From: Paracoccus sp. N5
GTDB lineage: Bacteria > Pseudomonadota > Alphaproteobacteria > Rhodobacterales > Rhodobacteraceae
DNA length: 64,000 nucleotides
NCBI RefSeq assembly: GCF_000371965.1
Contig: NZ_AQUO01000001.1
Location: forward strand, 2,811,290-2,875,289
Direction of reading: 5' to 3'
Below are positions 1 through 8,601 of this stretch, piece after piece (within the stretch, counting starts at the first letter, position 1; every line of letters begins with the position of its first letter). The translations under genes and the position numbers were made by a program. Under the pieces are notes generated by a model, which made no database searches, had not been told where the DNA came from, and saw only the letters and a list, made by a program, of their open reading frames with translations.

Positions 1-392
1 CCCCGCGCCGACAGCGAGAACGGCACCGCCGATCCCAGCGCCCAGGTCGGATCCTTGCCGAAATAGTAATAGCCGACCGTGTGGCAGACCTCGACCGAGC
101 CCTCGCTGACCGCATCGGCGGCCTGCAAGGCCGGAACCAACTCGCCCGCGGCAAAGGGCTGGATGACGAACTTGCCCCCCGTCGCCTCCTTCAGCCGGCG
201 CGACAGCTCGTCGGCGGCGCCATAGATCGTGTCGAGCGACTTCGGAAAGGACGAGGTCAGGCGCCACTTGATCTCGGGCATCTCCTGGGCGATGGCCGGG
301 GCGGCCAGCGCGGTCCCGGCCGCCGCCGCCGCGCCGCCGACCGTGGCCCGGGTCAGAAAGCCGCGCCGGTCGAACTGGTTCTTGTTCTTCAT
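1..392 (-). CDS. TRAP transporter solute-binding protein, DctP family (partial, N-terminus only)
   Basis: Only the first 130 codons lie in the window; the gene runs off the left edge. The start ATG at 392 follows a GGAGG ribosome site. The product opens with a twin-arginine signal (RRGFLTRATV, residues 9-18), an Ala-rich hydrophobic stretch and a likely cleavage site near residue 35 (PAIAQ). The mature start (IKWRLTSSFPKSLDTIYG, then GELVPALQAADAV and CHTVGYYYFGKDPTWAL) resembles DctP-type binding proteins, most closely the TakP group that binds 2-oxo acids in Rhodobacter. It would deliver a periplasmic organic acid to a sodium-driven DctQM permease, not visible here. Substrate is inferred only; the rest of the gene is needed. 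Confidence 0.85.
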   Translation of the reverse strand, partial: MKNKNQFDRRGFLTRATVGGAAAAAGTALAAPAIAQEMPEIKWRLTSSFPKSLDTIYGAADELSRRLKEATGGKFVIQPFAAGELVPALQAADAVSEGSVEVCHTVGYYYFGKDPTWALGSAVPFSLSAR

Positions 393-590
393 GGTTTCCT
401 CCGCTTGGCTCGGCCGGTCTCTCGGCCGATTGCGGCGCATGTTGCACCGCCCGCCGCGGCCTGTCGAGACGCGAGTGGCGGCGCCGGGCCCGCGTCGCGA
501 TCCCCGATCTTGTGGATGCATCATCGCACTACCCAAGCGGTTCGGGGCCGCCTATAGTGGCGGGGGTTTGGGGCTTCAGGGAAACAAGGG

Positions 591-1055
591 ATGCGCTGTC
601 CGTTCTGCGGAAATGTGGATACCCAGGTCAAGGATTCGCGTCCGGCCGAGGATAACGTGGCGATCCGGCGGCGGCGGTTCTGCCCGGCCTGCGGCGGGCG
701 CTTCACCACCTACGAGCGCGTGCAGCTGCGCGACCTGGTGGTGGTCAAGTCCAGCGGCCGGCGCGAGGATTTCGACCGCACCAAGCTGGAACGCTCGATC
801 CGCATCGCCATGCAGAAGCGCCCGATCGACCCCGAGCGCATCGACCAGATGATCTCGGGCATCGTGCGCCGGCTCGAGAGCCTCGGCGACACCGACATCC
901 CCTCGAAGGTGATCGGCGAGATCGTGATGGAGACGCTGGCCCGGATCGACACCGTGGCCTATGTGCGTTTCGCCAGCGTCTACAAGAACTTCCAGGCCGC
1001 CGACGATTTCGACAAGTTCGTCAGCGAGTTGCGCCCCGGCGGCGCCGAGGGGTGA
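591..1055 (+). CDS. nrdR: Transcriptional repressor NrdR
   Basis: 154 aa, full length for the family. An N-terminal zinc ribbon has Cys pairs at C3/C6 and C31/C34, with the basic RRRRF run before the second pair; an ATP-cone domain follows (about residues 49-139) that senses ATP/dATP. NrdR represses ribonucleotide reductase genes by binding pairs of 16-bp palindromes. The likely target here is nrdJ, about 46 kb away, which carries a fitting palindrome. The gene heads an nrdR-ribD unit: the ribD start overlaps its stop. This nrdR-rib arrangement is common in proteobacteria. A modest AAGGG ribosome site precedes the ATG. Identification is secure; the regulatory target is inferred. Confidence 0.97.
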   Translation: MRCPFCGNVDTQVKDSRPAEDNVAIRRRRFCPACGGRFTTYERVQLRDLVVVKSSGRREDFDRTKLERSIRIAMQKRPIDPERIDQMISGIVRRLESLGDTDIPSKVIGEIVMETLARIDTVAYVRFASVYKNFQAADDFDKFVSELRPGGAEG

Positions 1056-2062
1056 ACGACGCCCGTCCCATGCGGCACGCGCTGGCGCTGGGCCGGCGCG
1101 GTCTGGGCAATACCTGGCCCAATCCGGCCGTGGGCTGCGTGCTGGTGCGGGACGGCCGGGTGGTCGGGCGCGGCTGGACCCAGCCCGGCGGCCGGCCGCA
1201 TGCCGAGGTCATGGCGCTGGCCCAGGCCGGCGCGGCGGCGCGCGGCGCCACCGCCTATGTCACGCTGGAGCCCTGCGCCCATCACGGCAAGACCCCGCCC
1301 TGCGCCGAGGCGCTGGTCCGCGCCGGCGTCACCCGCGTGGTCAGCGCCCTGACCGATCCCGACCCGCGCGTCGCCGGGCGCGGCCATGCCATCCTGCGTG
1401 CCGCGGGCATCGCGGTGACGGAAGGTGTCTGCGCCGCCGAGGCGCGCGAAGCGCAGCGCGGCTTCCTGACCCGCATCACCGCCGGCCGGCCGATGCTGAC
1501 GCTGAAACTGGCCGGCAGCTTCGACGGCCGCATCGCCACCGGCTCGGGCGAAAGCCAGTGGATCACCGGCGCGCAGGCGCGCCGCCACGTCCATGCCCTG
1601 CGGCTGAGCCATGACGCGGTGATGGTCGGCGGCGAGACGGCGCGGGCCGACCGCCCCGGCCTGAACGTGCGCGGCTTCGGCCCGGTCCGGCAGCCGGTGC
1701 GCATCGTGGTCTCGGGCAAGGCGCTGCCGGACCTGCCGGCCAAGGACGCCGCGCATGGTCCGCTGTGGCAGGTCTCGGGCGCGCCGGTGGATTTCATGGC
1801 CGAACTCGGTGCGCGCGGGCTGACCCGGGTGTTCTGCGAGGGCGGCGGCGTGCTGGCTGCGAGCCTCTTGCGCGCCGGGCTGGTCGACCAGCTGGTCGGC
1901 TATACCGCCGGCCTGGTGCTGGGCGGCGACGGTCGCGCCGGCGTCGCGGCGCTGGGGCTGGAGCGGCTGGCCGACGCGCCGCGCTTTCGGCTGGTCGAGA
2001 CGCGCCGGCTGGGCGACGACATCCTGCATCGCTGGCTGCGCGCCGAGGATGACGGGCTGTAA
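1052..2062 (+). CDS. ribD: Bifunctional diaminohydroxyphosphoribosylaminopyrimidine deaminase / 5-amino-6-(5-phosphoribosylamino)uracil reductase RibD
   Basis: Cytosolic enzyme for the second and third steps of riboflavin synthesis: deamination of the pyrimidine made from GTP, then NADPH reduction of the ribose side chain. The deaminase domain (about residues 7-125) shows the zinc site H50-A-E52 and the CAHHGKTPPC motif giving C75 and C84. The reductase domain (about 145-330) begins with LTLKLAGSFDGRIAT. The start is GTG at 1052, overlapping the nrdR stop in a GTGA junction, so translation is probably coupled. The other rib genes lie 5 kb downstream (ribE-ribBX-ribH), separated by the capsule genes. 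Confidence 0.96.
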   Translation: MNDARPMRHALALGRRGLGNTWPNPAVGCVLVRDGRVVGRGWTQPGGRPHAEVMALAQAGAAARGATAYVTLEPCAHHGKTPPCAEALVRAGVTRVVSALTDPDPRVAGRGHAILRAAGIAVTEGVCAAEAREAQRGFLTRITAGRPMLTLKLAGSFDGRIATGSGESQWITGAQARRHVHALRLSHDAVMVGGETARADRPGLNVRGFGPVRQPVRIVVSGKALPDLPAKDAAHGPLWQVSGAPVDFMAELGARGLTRVFCEGGGVLAASLLRAGLVDQLVGYTAGLVLGGDGRAGVAALGLERLADAPRFRLVETRRLGDDILHRWLRAEDDGL

Positions 2063-2542
2063 ATCAGGCCGCAGGTCGCTCCTTAGACATGATCGGCGCT
2101 TGAGAACTTTCCGCCCGGTTTCGGCCGGTCCAGAGGATTGTCATGGACGGAAGACCGCTCGGTGCAAACGGCATGCGGCATGACACTGCCGGCGGGCCGA
2201 TGCTTCTCAGATACGGCTGCAATCGTCTGCGAGGCGATTGGAATTGCTCGATCTCGTGCGGGCGGGCCTTGCCGGGAAGCTGCTTGCGAGTTGCTGGCCC
2301 GAGCGAGGCGCGGTCCTCACCAGCGCATTGGCCCATCAGAGCGGATTGTGCGGTTGAATGCCGCCATTCTTCGGCTGCGATCTTACCGCTCGGGCCGGCT
2401 CGACCTCTCGACGACCTGTTCGTCCTGCCAGACGCCGCAAGCCGGCTGGTTGTCACGGATAAAGCCGCATGCAGAGCGACGTAGGAGGCAAGCACCCGCG
2501 GTTCCGCCGCTCATGGGCATCTGCTGGCAAAATGCCCATCGG
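2063..2542. other. Intergenic stretch without a recognisable gene
   Basis: About 480 bases between ribD and kpsC. Open frames on both strands cover most of it, but none gives a protein I recognise. Its bias toward G/C at third codon positions is weaker than in the flanking genes, and it looks somewhat less GC-rich. A hairpin with arms ATGGGCAT (2513-2520) and ATGCCCAT (2532-2539) sits just past the kpsC stop; it has no T-run, so it is at best a weak terminator. The stretch may be gene debris or a long 3' region. Confidence 0.4.
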
Positions 2543-4537
2543 CTAGCGCCGCCACAGCCAGGCGTGGGTGCTGAGCGCCCCCTGCGCCTTGGCCAGAAAC
2601 CGGATCGAGGGCCCCGCCTTGCCGGCGAAACCGGGGTCGGTCAGGCGCGCCACGGCGGTTTCGGGCGGGCAGGGCAGGCGGCTCGGCGGATCGAAGTAGC
2701 GCGGATAGGCGATCAGCGCGGCGTGGATCAGCCCGGTCAGATCCACCCGCGCCTGGCGCCGCGCCGGCACCGGGCCCAGGTCGCGCGTCAGCCCCCAGCC
2801 GGCATAGAAGGGCGCGCCCAGCGTCGTGACGGCAAGGCCGCGCAGCAGCGCCTCGAAGCCCAGGGTCGAGGTCATGGTCCATACCTCGTCCACCTGCGCC
2901 ATCAGCGCGTCGGCCCCGGCGTTATGGGCCACGACATCGGCCAGCCGGCGCAGCTCGGCCTCGGGGATCAGGCCGGGACGAAGCCCGGCCTCGACATCGG
3001 GATGCGGCTTGTAGATCAGCACCGCATCGGGATTTTCGGCGCGCACCCGCGCGAGCAGCGCGAGGTTCGTGCGCTCGGCCCCGGCGCCGAGGCGGATCGA
3101 GGCGTCGTCCTCGACCTGGCCGGGGACCAGGATGCGTCGCCCGGTGGGCAGCAGCGGCAGCGCGCCCGTAAGGTTGTATTTCGTCACCCCGGCGTGCCGC
3201 AGCTGTTCGGCCAAGGCCAGCGCCCGCTCGCGCCCGCCCGGCGGCAGCGGCTCGGCCATCAGCCGCTCGAATCGGCTCACGCGGGTCGGGTCGTAGTAGA
3301 TGCCCAGATCGTCCGCGACCAGCGACAGCGGCGGCACCAAGGCCGCGCCAAGGCCGCGCGAGCGGATGAAGCCGTCCTCGATCCGTAGCGCGGCGGGCAC
3401 GGCGGCGGCGCGGTTGGCCCAGGCCATCGTCACCCGCGGACCGGGCGCCGCAGTGAAGCGCACGCCCTTGCCGCTGCCGAAGAAGCGCGCGACGAAGGGG
3501 CGCTTCCACAGCCGGATGCCAAGCGCCAGGTGGCCGTCGCGGTCCTGGCGCCAGGCGCGGGCCTCGGCTTCGATCTGGCGCAGCGCACCATCGAAGTCGG
3601 TCAGCCGGTCCAGGCAGGGATCATACCAGGCCGGTGCCCGCAGGTGGCTGGCCGCGAACAGCGCCTGGAGCGGCGCCGGGCTGCGGCGCGCAAAGCGGTG
3701 CTGGTCGTCCGAGAGGCCCCAGCCGGCATAGAAGGGCTGGCCGAAGATGCGCGGCCGCTGGCCAGCCAGCATCGCCTCATACCCGAGCTGCGAGGACCAG
3801 GCATAGACCCGCGCCGCGCCCTGCAGCAGGCGCCAAGGCGACACGGCTGCGTCGCAGATCGCCTCGCCCGGGCGCAGGTCGGTGGCGCTGAAATGGCCGG
3901 GGCGCAGGCCGGCGCTGGTCTCGGGGTGGGTGCGGATCAGCAGCGGCAGGCCGGGGTTTTCATCCCGCGCCGCGGCCAGCATGGCCAGGAAATCGGCCCG
4001 TCCCGCCCCCAGCAGCGAGGCGTCGCCGCGGGTCTGGTCGATCACCAGCACATAGCCCGGCGGGGGCGGCGCCAGCTCTGGCAGATGCGCATTGTATTTC
4101 GAGAGATCGGCCGCGATCAGCCGGGCGATGGCGGCGCCGGCGGCATCGTGCAGCGCGGCGGTGGCCGGGTCCTGCACCAGCGTCTCGATCAGCGACGGCG
4201 CGCCGGGGTCGAAATGCAGCCCGACCGGGTCGATCAGCAGGCCGATGGGACCGCGTCGGGCGACCGGCCCGTGCGCCCGCCCGGGCAGGACCGAGCGCAG
4301 GAAGGCATCCTCGACATGCACCAGCCGGGCGCCGCGCCGGGCGGCGACGGCGCGGCCGCGCCAGGCGGTCGGGCTGTTGCCCCAGATGCCCACCGCATCG
4401 CCGGGGCCGGGCAGCCCCAGCCGCGGCGCCCAGCCGGCCAGCTTCAGGATGCGGCGCAGGCGCGGCCGGGTCAGGAAACCGCCGTTGAATATGAAAAGCC
4501 GCCGGGTATCCCCGGCGGCCTTGTCGTCAGGATCCAT
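2543..4537 (-). CDS. kpsC: Capsular polysaccharide biosynthesis protein KpsC (dual beta-Kdo glycosyltransferase)
   Basis: 664 aa, the expected size for KpsC, which carries two related glycosyltransferase modules that build the poly-beta-Kdo linker on the phospholipid anchor of group 2 capsules. The duplication is visible: VEDAFLRSV in the first half and IEDGFIRSRGLG in the second, each followed by a variant of a LGI/LHFDP or LGIYYDPTR segment, and each half ending with an FYAGWGLT/S motif. The ATG at 4537 follows the stop of the upstream kpsD-type gene by only 4 bases, so the two are co-transcribed. It acts at the cytoplasmic face of the inner membrane. The kpsF/U, E, M and T genes are not in the window. 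Confidence 0.9.
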   Translation of the reverse strand: MDPDDKAAGDTRRLFIFNGGFLTRPRLRRILKLAGWAPRLGLPGPGDAVGIWGNSPTAWRGRAVAARRGARLVHVEDAFLRSVLPGRAHGPVARRGPIGLLIDPVGLHFDPGAPSLIETLVQDPATAALHDAAGAAIARLIAADLSKYNAHLPELAPPPPGYVLVIDQTRGDASLLGAGRADFLAMLAAARDENPGLPLLIRTHPETSAGLRPGHFSATDLRPGEAICDAAVSPWRLLQGAARVYAWSSQLGYEAMLAGQRPRIFGQPFYAGWGLSDDQHRFARRSPAPLQALFAASHLRAPAWYDPCLDRLTDFDGALRQIEAEARAWRQDRDGHLALGIRLWKRPFVARFFGSGKGVRFTAAPGPRVTMAWANRAAAVPAALRIEDGFIRSRGLGAALVPPLSLVADDLGIYYDPTRVSRFERLMAEPLPPGGRERALALAEQLRHAGVTKYNLTGALPLLPTGRRILVPGQVEDDASIRLGAGAERTNLALLARVRAENPDAVLIYKPHPDVEAGLRPGLIPEAELRRLADVVAHNAGADALMAQVDEVWTMTSTLGFEALLRGLAVTTLGAPFYAGWGLTRDLGPVPARRQARVDLTGLIHAALIAYPRYFDPPSRLPCPPETAVARLTDPGFAGKAGPSIRFLAKAQGALSTHAWLWRR

Positions 4538-4541
4538 CCGC

Positions 4542-5720
4542 TTACCGGAACGAGCTGTCCACGGACCCGACCTGGCCGACCGGCGTCAGGATCGAGTTCA
4601 GCGTCTTCTGCCACTGCACGAAGGGCGCCTCGGTCACATAGACGGTGTCGCTGTCGCGGATGATGAAGTCGCGGGCCAGGAACATGCCGTCCGGCCTGGT
4701 CAGGTCCAGCACATAGGCGACGCGCTGGTTGCCGTAGATGTCGTTGCGGCCCAGCACGGCGCGGGCGACCGCCTGCGGTTCGTCGCGCAGGATGAACACG
4801 CCCTTGGGATCGGCCAGGGTGGTGCTGAGACCGCCGACCATGGCCACCGCCTCGATGGCGTTGATCTGCTCATTGCCCAGCGGCACCTTGGTCTGGCCGC
4901 CGAGCGCGCCGAGCGCGGTGAAGCTGCGCTCGTCCTCTTCGACCAGGATCACGTCGCCGGGGCGCAGCGCGATGTCGTTGCGGGCGTTGGAGTAAAGGTC
5001 GCGCAGCCAGACCTTGCCGCTGGAATTGCCGCGCTTCACGGTCACCACCGCGATCTCGGGCTCGATCGACACGCCGCCGGCCTTGGACAGCATCGAGGAC
5101 AGCGTCCGGGTCGGACGCTCGATCGGGAAGACGCCCTGCGCGTTCACCTTGCCCATGACCGAGACCGTGGCGCCGTCGCCGGCGACGCGGGTCACCATGA
5201 CCTGCGGGTCGGGGGTCTGGCTTTCCAGCTTCTGCGTGATGATGCGGCGCAATTCGTCCGGGCTGTTGCCGGCGGCGCGGATGCGGCCGGCATAGGGCAC
5301 GAAGATATAGCCCTGGCTGTCCACCTGAAGCTCGGTCAGCGCGGTCGAGCTTTGCCCCATCGAGGCCAGCAGCCCGTCATCGACGTTTTCCCAGATCTGC
5401 AGGCCCAGCACGTCGCCCGGACGCACCTCGTCGGCGCCGACCTGGCCGGCGGCGCGGAAATCCGACGAGAAGCCATAGGCGGGCGAATAGTTCGCGGCGC
5501 GGTTCACCCGGTCGTCCACATTCACGATATGGGTGCTGCCGCCCTTTTCCACCGAGCCCGAGATGATCTCGTTCTTGGTCGGGCCCGAACGCGGCAGGCC
5601 GCAGGCGGAAACCAGCAGCACCGCGCCAAGAACCGCCATCCGCGCCACGCGCGAGGCCAGAAAGCCGGACCGAAGCGCGGCCGGACCACCCTGATGGGCT
5701 GAAAAACTGACTTCGATCAA
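4542..5720 (-). CDS. Polysaccharide export outer-membrane lipoprotein (Wza/KpsD-type)
   Basis: Translocon component for capsule export. After about 27 residues comes a lipoprotein signal with lipobox LLVSAC, so the protein is probably lipidated at that Cys. A Poly_export (SBB) domain starts near VRPGDVLGLQIWENV, followed by SLBB-like segments (ITQKLESQTPDPQVMV; IALRPGDVILVEEDER). I chose the TTG at 5720 because AGGAG sits 6 bases upstream; an in-frame GTG at 5738 and an ATG at 5639 are alternatives, and the ATG lacks a ribosome site. It lies between kpsS and kpsC on the same strand, as in other alphaproteobacterial capsule loci. Family is secure; the start is uncertain. Confidence 0.88.
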   Translation of the reverse strand: MIEVSFSAHQGGPAALRSGFLASRVARMAVLGAVLLVSACGLPRSGPTKNEIISGSVEKGGSTHIVNVDDRVNRAANYSPAYGFSSDFRAAGQVGADEVRPGDVLGLQIWENVDDGLLASMGQSSTALTELQVDSQGYIFVPYAGRIRAAGNSPDELRRIITQKLESQTPDPQVMVTRVAGDGATVSVMGKVNAQGVFPIERPTRTLSSMLSKAGGVSIEPEIAVVTVKRGNSSGKVWLRDLYSNARNDIALRPGDVILVEEDERSFTALGALGGQTKVPLGNEQINAIEAVAMVGGLSTTLADPKGVFILRDEPQAVARAVLGRNDIYGNQRVAYVLDLTRPDGMFLARDFIIRDSDTVYVTEAPFVQWQKTLNSILTPVGQVGSVDSSFR

Positions 5721-5817
5721 ACTGTCACTCCTGTCCACTCGCGCGATTCCCGGATCGACACGGTCTTTTGCGGCACGTTAGCCTAGCGGGTCCGGGTTTT
5801 CCATGTCTTTGGGCGCG

Positions 5818-7215
5818 TCACTCGTCCTTGTCGCCCATCTGTTGCCGATATTTGCCACGTCCGGCGAAAAGCGCCTGATAGGGATCCTCGGGCGCCAGCA
5901 TCATGTCGACCACGATGCGCAGCGCATGGGCGCGCGAGCGGGCGGCGTAATAGCCCCCCGGCACCTGGCTGCTTTCCAGCAGGAAGTCGCGATAGCGGCG
6001 ATAGGCCACGGCCTTGGGCGGGCGCGGATCGTGCAGGAATTCCCCGAGGCTCTGGTCCGAGACGAGGCCGGGCTTGTCGAAGACCGCGCGGCCCATGGCC
6101 TTGACCGGCAGGCCGCGCCACAGCGCCTGCTGCGCCGCGGTCGAATTCACCGTGACCGCCGAGCGCGCCTGGTTCAGAAGCCGCGCCAGCTTGCCGCCGC
6201 GCACGAAATGCACCCTTTCGGCGATCCCCAGCGCCAGCGCGCGGTCCTCGATGGCTTGGCGGATGCCGCCGCGGCCGTCCTCGAGCGGATGGGCCTTGAA
6301 GACGATATGGTGGTGGCGCGGTGCCGAGCGGGCGAATTCGGTCAGAAGCTCGTCGGTGAACTCCGCCATGCGGCCATAGGGCGAATGGGCGACGAAGTTC
6401 GAATCATGCTCGAGCTGCATCAGCACCAGCACATAGGGAAAGCCGCCACGCCGCACGGCCCCGGCCTCGCGCATCCGCGCCAGCGCGTCGAAGGGCGTCA
6501 GCAGGAAGCGGCGCAGGTTCAGCCGGAATTCCTGGAACACGCCGATCTGGCGATGCGTGCGATAGCCGGGATAGCGCTGGTTCGCCGCCAGCACGAAGAA
6601 ATGGTAGAGCGCGCCATAGAACTTGTGCTGGCGCATGTCGCCCCAATGCGCGGGCGGGCGGTTCATTTCCCCGATGCGGTTGCGCAGCGCATTGCGCATT
6701 TCGCGCAGGGGGATGCGCATCAGCGCGGAATGGCCGTTCGAGCCGCCGCGTTCGTAGGTGATCCAGAAGGGGCGCAGATAACCCTCTTCGAAGACATGCA
6801 TCACCAGGTCGTGGCGCTGCGCCGCGGCGCGCGCGGCGGCATGGATCGGCCGCACGTCGCCATAGAGCACGATGTCGGTCACGCCCTTTTCGGCGATGAT
6901 CCGGTCCAGGTGGTCGGCCCATTCCTCGGGCGCGCCGTGGTGGCGGATCAGATGCGCGGGGTCCGACCAGAAGAATTCGTCGCCGGCGTTGAAGCTGACG
7001 CGCCAGACCTGGGCGCCGGTGTCGCGCAAGAGCGCGCCGACGCGGTCGAAGAACGGGCCATGCGGGCCTTGCAGCATCAGGAACACCCGCCTTGCGGCGG
7101 GCAAGGCGGCGGTCGAGGGCACCGCCGACAGCAACCGCCCGGCGGCATCCGGGGATTTGCTGCCCTGCGGGCGGGGTTGTGGCGCGGGGTCGCGCACGGT
7201 GCGGCTTGCGGTCAT
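5818..7215 (-). CDS. kpsS: Capsular polysaccharide biosynthesis protein KpsS (beta-Kdo transferase)
   Basis: 465 aa. KpsS adds the first Kdo to the (lyso)phosphatidylglycerol anchor, after which KpsC extends the linker. Family features: VFLMLQGPHGPFFDRVG near residue 44, the VFEEGYLRPFWITYER signature in the middle, KAHPLEDGRGG, and VTVNSTAAQQALWRGLPV near the C-terminus. The first ~40 residues are a polar, low-complexity lead (Pro/Ser-rich) not typical of the core. ATG at 7215 is preceded by GGAGACC. First gene of the kpsS-kpsD-type-kpsC minus-strand unit; about 100 bases separate it from the lipoprotein gene. Its upstream region is shared with the divergent ribE. Confidence 0.9.
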   Translation of the reverse strand: MTASRTVRDPAPQPRPQGSKSPDAAGRLLSAVPSTAALPAARRVFLMLQGPHGPFFDRVGALLRDTGAQVWRVSFNAGDEFFWSDPAHLIRHHGAPEEWADHLDRIIAEKGVTDIVLYGDVRPIHAAARAAAQRHDLVMHVFEEGYLRPFWITYERGGSNGHSALMRIPLREMRNALRNRIGEMNRPPAHWGDMRQHKFYGALYHFFVLAANQRYPGYRTHRQIGVFQEFRLNLRRFLLTPFDALARMREAGAVRRGGFPYVLVLMQLEHDSNFVAHSPYGRMAEFTDELLTEFARSAPRHHHIVFKAHPLEDGRGGIRQAIEDRALALGIAERVHFVRGGKLARLLNQARSAVTVNSTAAQQALWRGLPVKAMGRAVFDKPGLVSDQSLGEFLHDPRPPKAVAYRRYRDFLLESSQVPGGYYAARSRAHALRIVVDMMLAPEDPYQALFAGRGKYRQQMGDKDE

Positions 7216-7384
7216 GGTCTCCAGCCGGTCAGGCTAGGGGTTGCGAACGAAACGGGGTTGAACTGGTTGTTTCAGGCGGACGCGCCACCGGGACCTGCAT
7301 TCCCCGATTGCACCAAAAACCCGCTCTTGTCACGGGCTTTCCCGATTCTCGCTTAACGCCGGTTAACCGCTGTTGCGGCTTTGC

Positions 7385-7413
7385 TTGAAGATCGTGCGCC
7401 AAGGCTCTAGTTC
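7385..7413 (+). promoter_or_regulatory. Possible sigma-70-type promoter for ribE
   Basis: TTGAAG at 7385-7390 and TAGTTC at 7408-7413 are 17 bases apart, about 30 bases before the ribE ribosome site (AGGAGG near 7431). The -10 match is poor. No FMN-riboswitch-like leader is present. Confidence 0.3.
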
Positions 7414-7441
7414 TCGGGCAGCGGAAAACAAGGAGGCGCCG

Positions 7442-8035
7442 ATGTTTACCGGCATCATCACCGATATCGGCGAAGTTTCGCGCGTCGAGATGCGCGGCGA
7501 CATGCGGGCGCGGATCGCCTGCCATTACGCCATGGAGGGCGTCGATCTGGGCGCCTCGATCGCCTGCGACGGCGTCTGCCTGACCGTGGTCGAGAAGGGC
7601 CCCGACTGGTTCGACGTCGACATCTCGGCCGAGACGCTGTCCAGGACCAATATCGGCGCCAACGGCTGGGAGGCCGGCAAGCGGCTGAACCTGGAACGTG
7701 CGCTGCGGGTGGGCGACGAGCTGGGCGGGCACATCGTCTCGGGCCATGTCGATGGCGTCGCGGTCATCGAAGAGATGCATGACGAAGGCGACAGCACCCG
7801 CATCCGCTTTCGCGCCCCGGAGGCGCTGGCGCGCTTCATCGCCCCCAAGGGCTCGGTGGCGCTGAACGGCACCTCGCTGACGGTAAACGAGGTCGAGGGC
7901 ACCGCCTTCGGCGTCAACCTGATCCCGCATACCCAAGCGGTGACCACCTGGGGCCGGGCGCAGGTCGGCGATGCGGTGAACCTCGAGATCGACACGCTGG
8001 CGCGCTATGTCGCGCGGCTGGCCGAGGCGGGCTGA
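7442..8035 (+). CDS. ribE: Riboflavin synthase, alpha subunit
   Basis: 197 aa, normal length. It converts two molecules of 6,7-dimethyl-8-ribityllumazine into riboflavin and the pyrimidine precursor. The sequence begins with the family signature MFTGIITDIG and has the two-fold lumazine-binding repeat: IACDGVCLTVV in the N-terminal half and VALNGTSLTVN in the C-terminal half, with GGHIVSGHVDG at the middle. I chose ATG 7442 because it follows AGGAGG at good spacing and gives the canonical N-terminus. First gene of ribE-hypothetical-ribBX-ribH-nusB; the next gene starts on its last base. The gene is called ribC in some species. Confidence 0.97.
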   Translation: MFTGIITDIGEVSRVEMRGDMRARIACHYAMEGVDLGASIACDGVCLTVVEKGPDWFDVDISAETLSRTNIGANGWEAGKRLNLERALRVGDELGGHIVSGHVDGVAVIEEMHDEGDSTRIRFRAPEALARFIAPKGSVALNGTSLTVNEVEGTAFGVNLIPHTQAVTTWGRAQVGDAVNLEIDTLARYVARLAEAG

Positions 8036-8601
8036 TGGCCGGCATCGGCCATAACCGCGGCCCGGGTCAGGCCAGCGGCTTTCGCACCCATTGCTGGAGC
8101 GTGGCCCGGCGCGAACTTCTGGGCGAGCGCCTGCCGGTCGAGGTGGTACGCATGCGGGTGCGGCGCGCGCGCGAACTGGGCCTCGATTACAAGACCTATG
8201 CCGGGGTGCGGGCGACGACCGGGCGGGATCTGGTGGCCTTTCTCTATTCCAGCAATGCGCTGGGGGTGTTCCGCCCCGGCCAGCCGGTCGGCACGCGCGA
8301 GCGCGCCCGCATCGCGGCCAGCGGCGCCGTGCCGCACCTGGGCTGCGGCCCGGGCCTTGTGCCCGAGGCGCTGCGGGTGCAGATCGGGGCGCATTCGGTG
8401 CAGGAACTGCCGCATTTCGGCGCCAGCTGGCCGGCGATGCGCGACAGGATGAAGACCTGGCTGCGGGCGCAGGGCCTGCCCGGGGATGCGGTGCTGATGA
8501 TCGGCGAGACCGAGCATGAGCGTGAGATGATGGCGGCGGGCGGGCTGGCGGGCTTCGTCACCGGACAAGGGTTCTTTGCAGGAGTTGCGGATGCAGTATG
8601 A
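8035..8601 (+). CDS. Conserved hypothetical protein within the riboflavin operon
   Basis: 188 aa, no function I recognise. Its ATG shares one base with the ribE stop (TGATG), and its 3' end overlaps the ribBX start, so it is translated as part of the operon. It opens with GIGHNRGP, a short motif seen at the start of many small alphaproteobacterial proteins, followed by a basic helical region (VEVVRMRVRRARELGLDYK) that could be a DNA- or RNA-facing segment. The middle and C-terminus are mixed alpha/beta with no Cys cluster or membrane segment (one Cys pair at HLGCGPGL and THCWSV). Position suggests a link to flavin metabolism, but that is inference from neighbours only. Confidence 0.75.
   Translation: MAGIGHNRGPGQASGFRTHCWSVARRELLGERLPVEVVRMRVRRARELGLDYKTYAGVRATTGRDLVAFLYSSNALGVFRPGQPVGTRERARIAASGAVPHLGCGPGLVPEALRVQIGAHSVQELPHFGASWPAMRDRMKTWLRAQGLPGDAVLMIGETEHEREMMAAGGLAGFVTGQGFFAGVADAV

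Noticed and set aside
2513..2539. Terminator downstream of kpsC
   Set aside because: An 8-bp hairpin exists but has no T-run on the minus strand, so I list it only as part of the intergenic entry.
7353..7368. CtrA binding site
   Set aside because: Half-sites TTAA/TTAA are six rather than seven bases apart; kept as an unexplained paired motif instead.
7216..7441. FMN riboswitch upstream of ribE
   Set aside because: The region lacks the conserved RFN-element segments; only a plain promoter candidate is visible.
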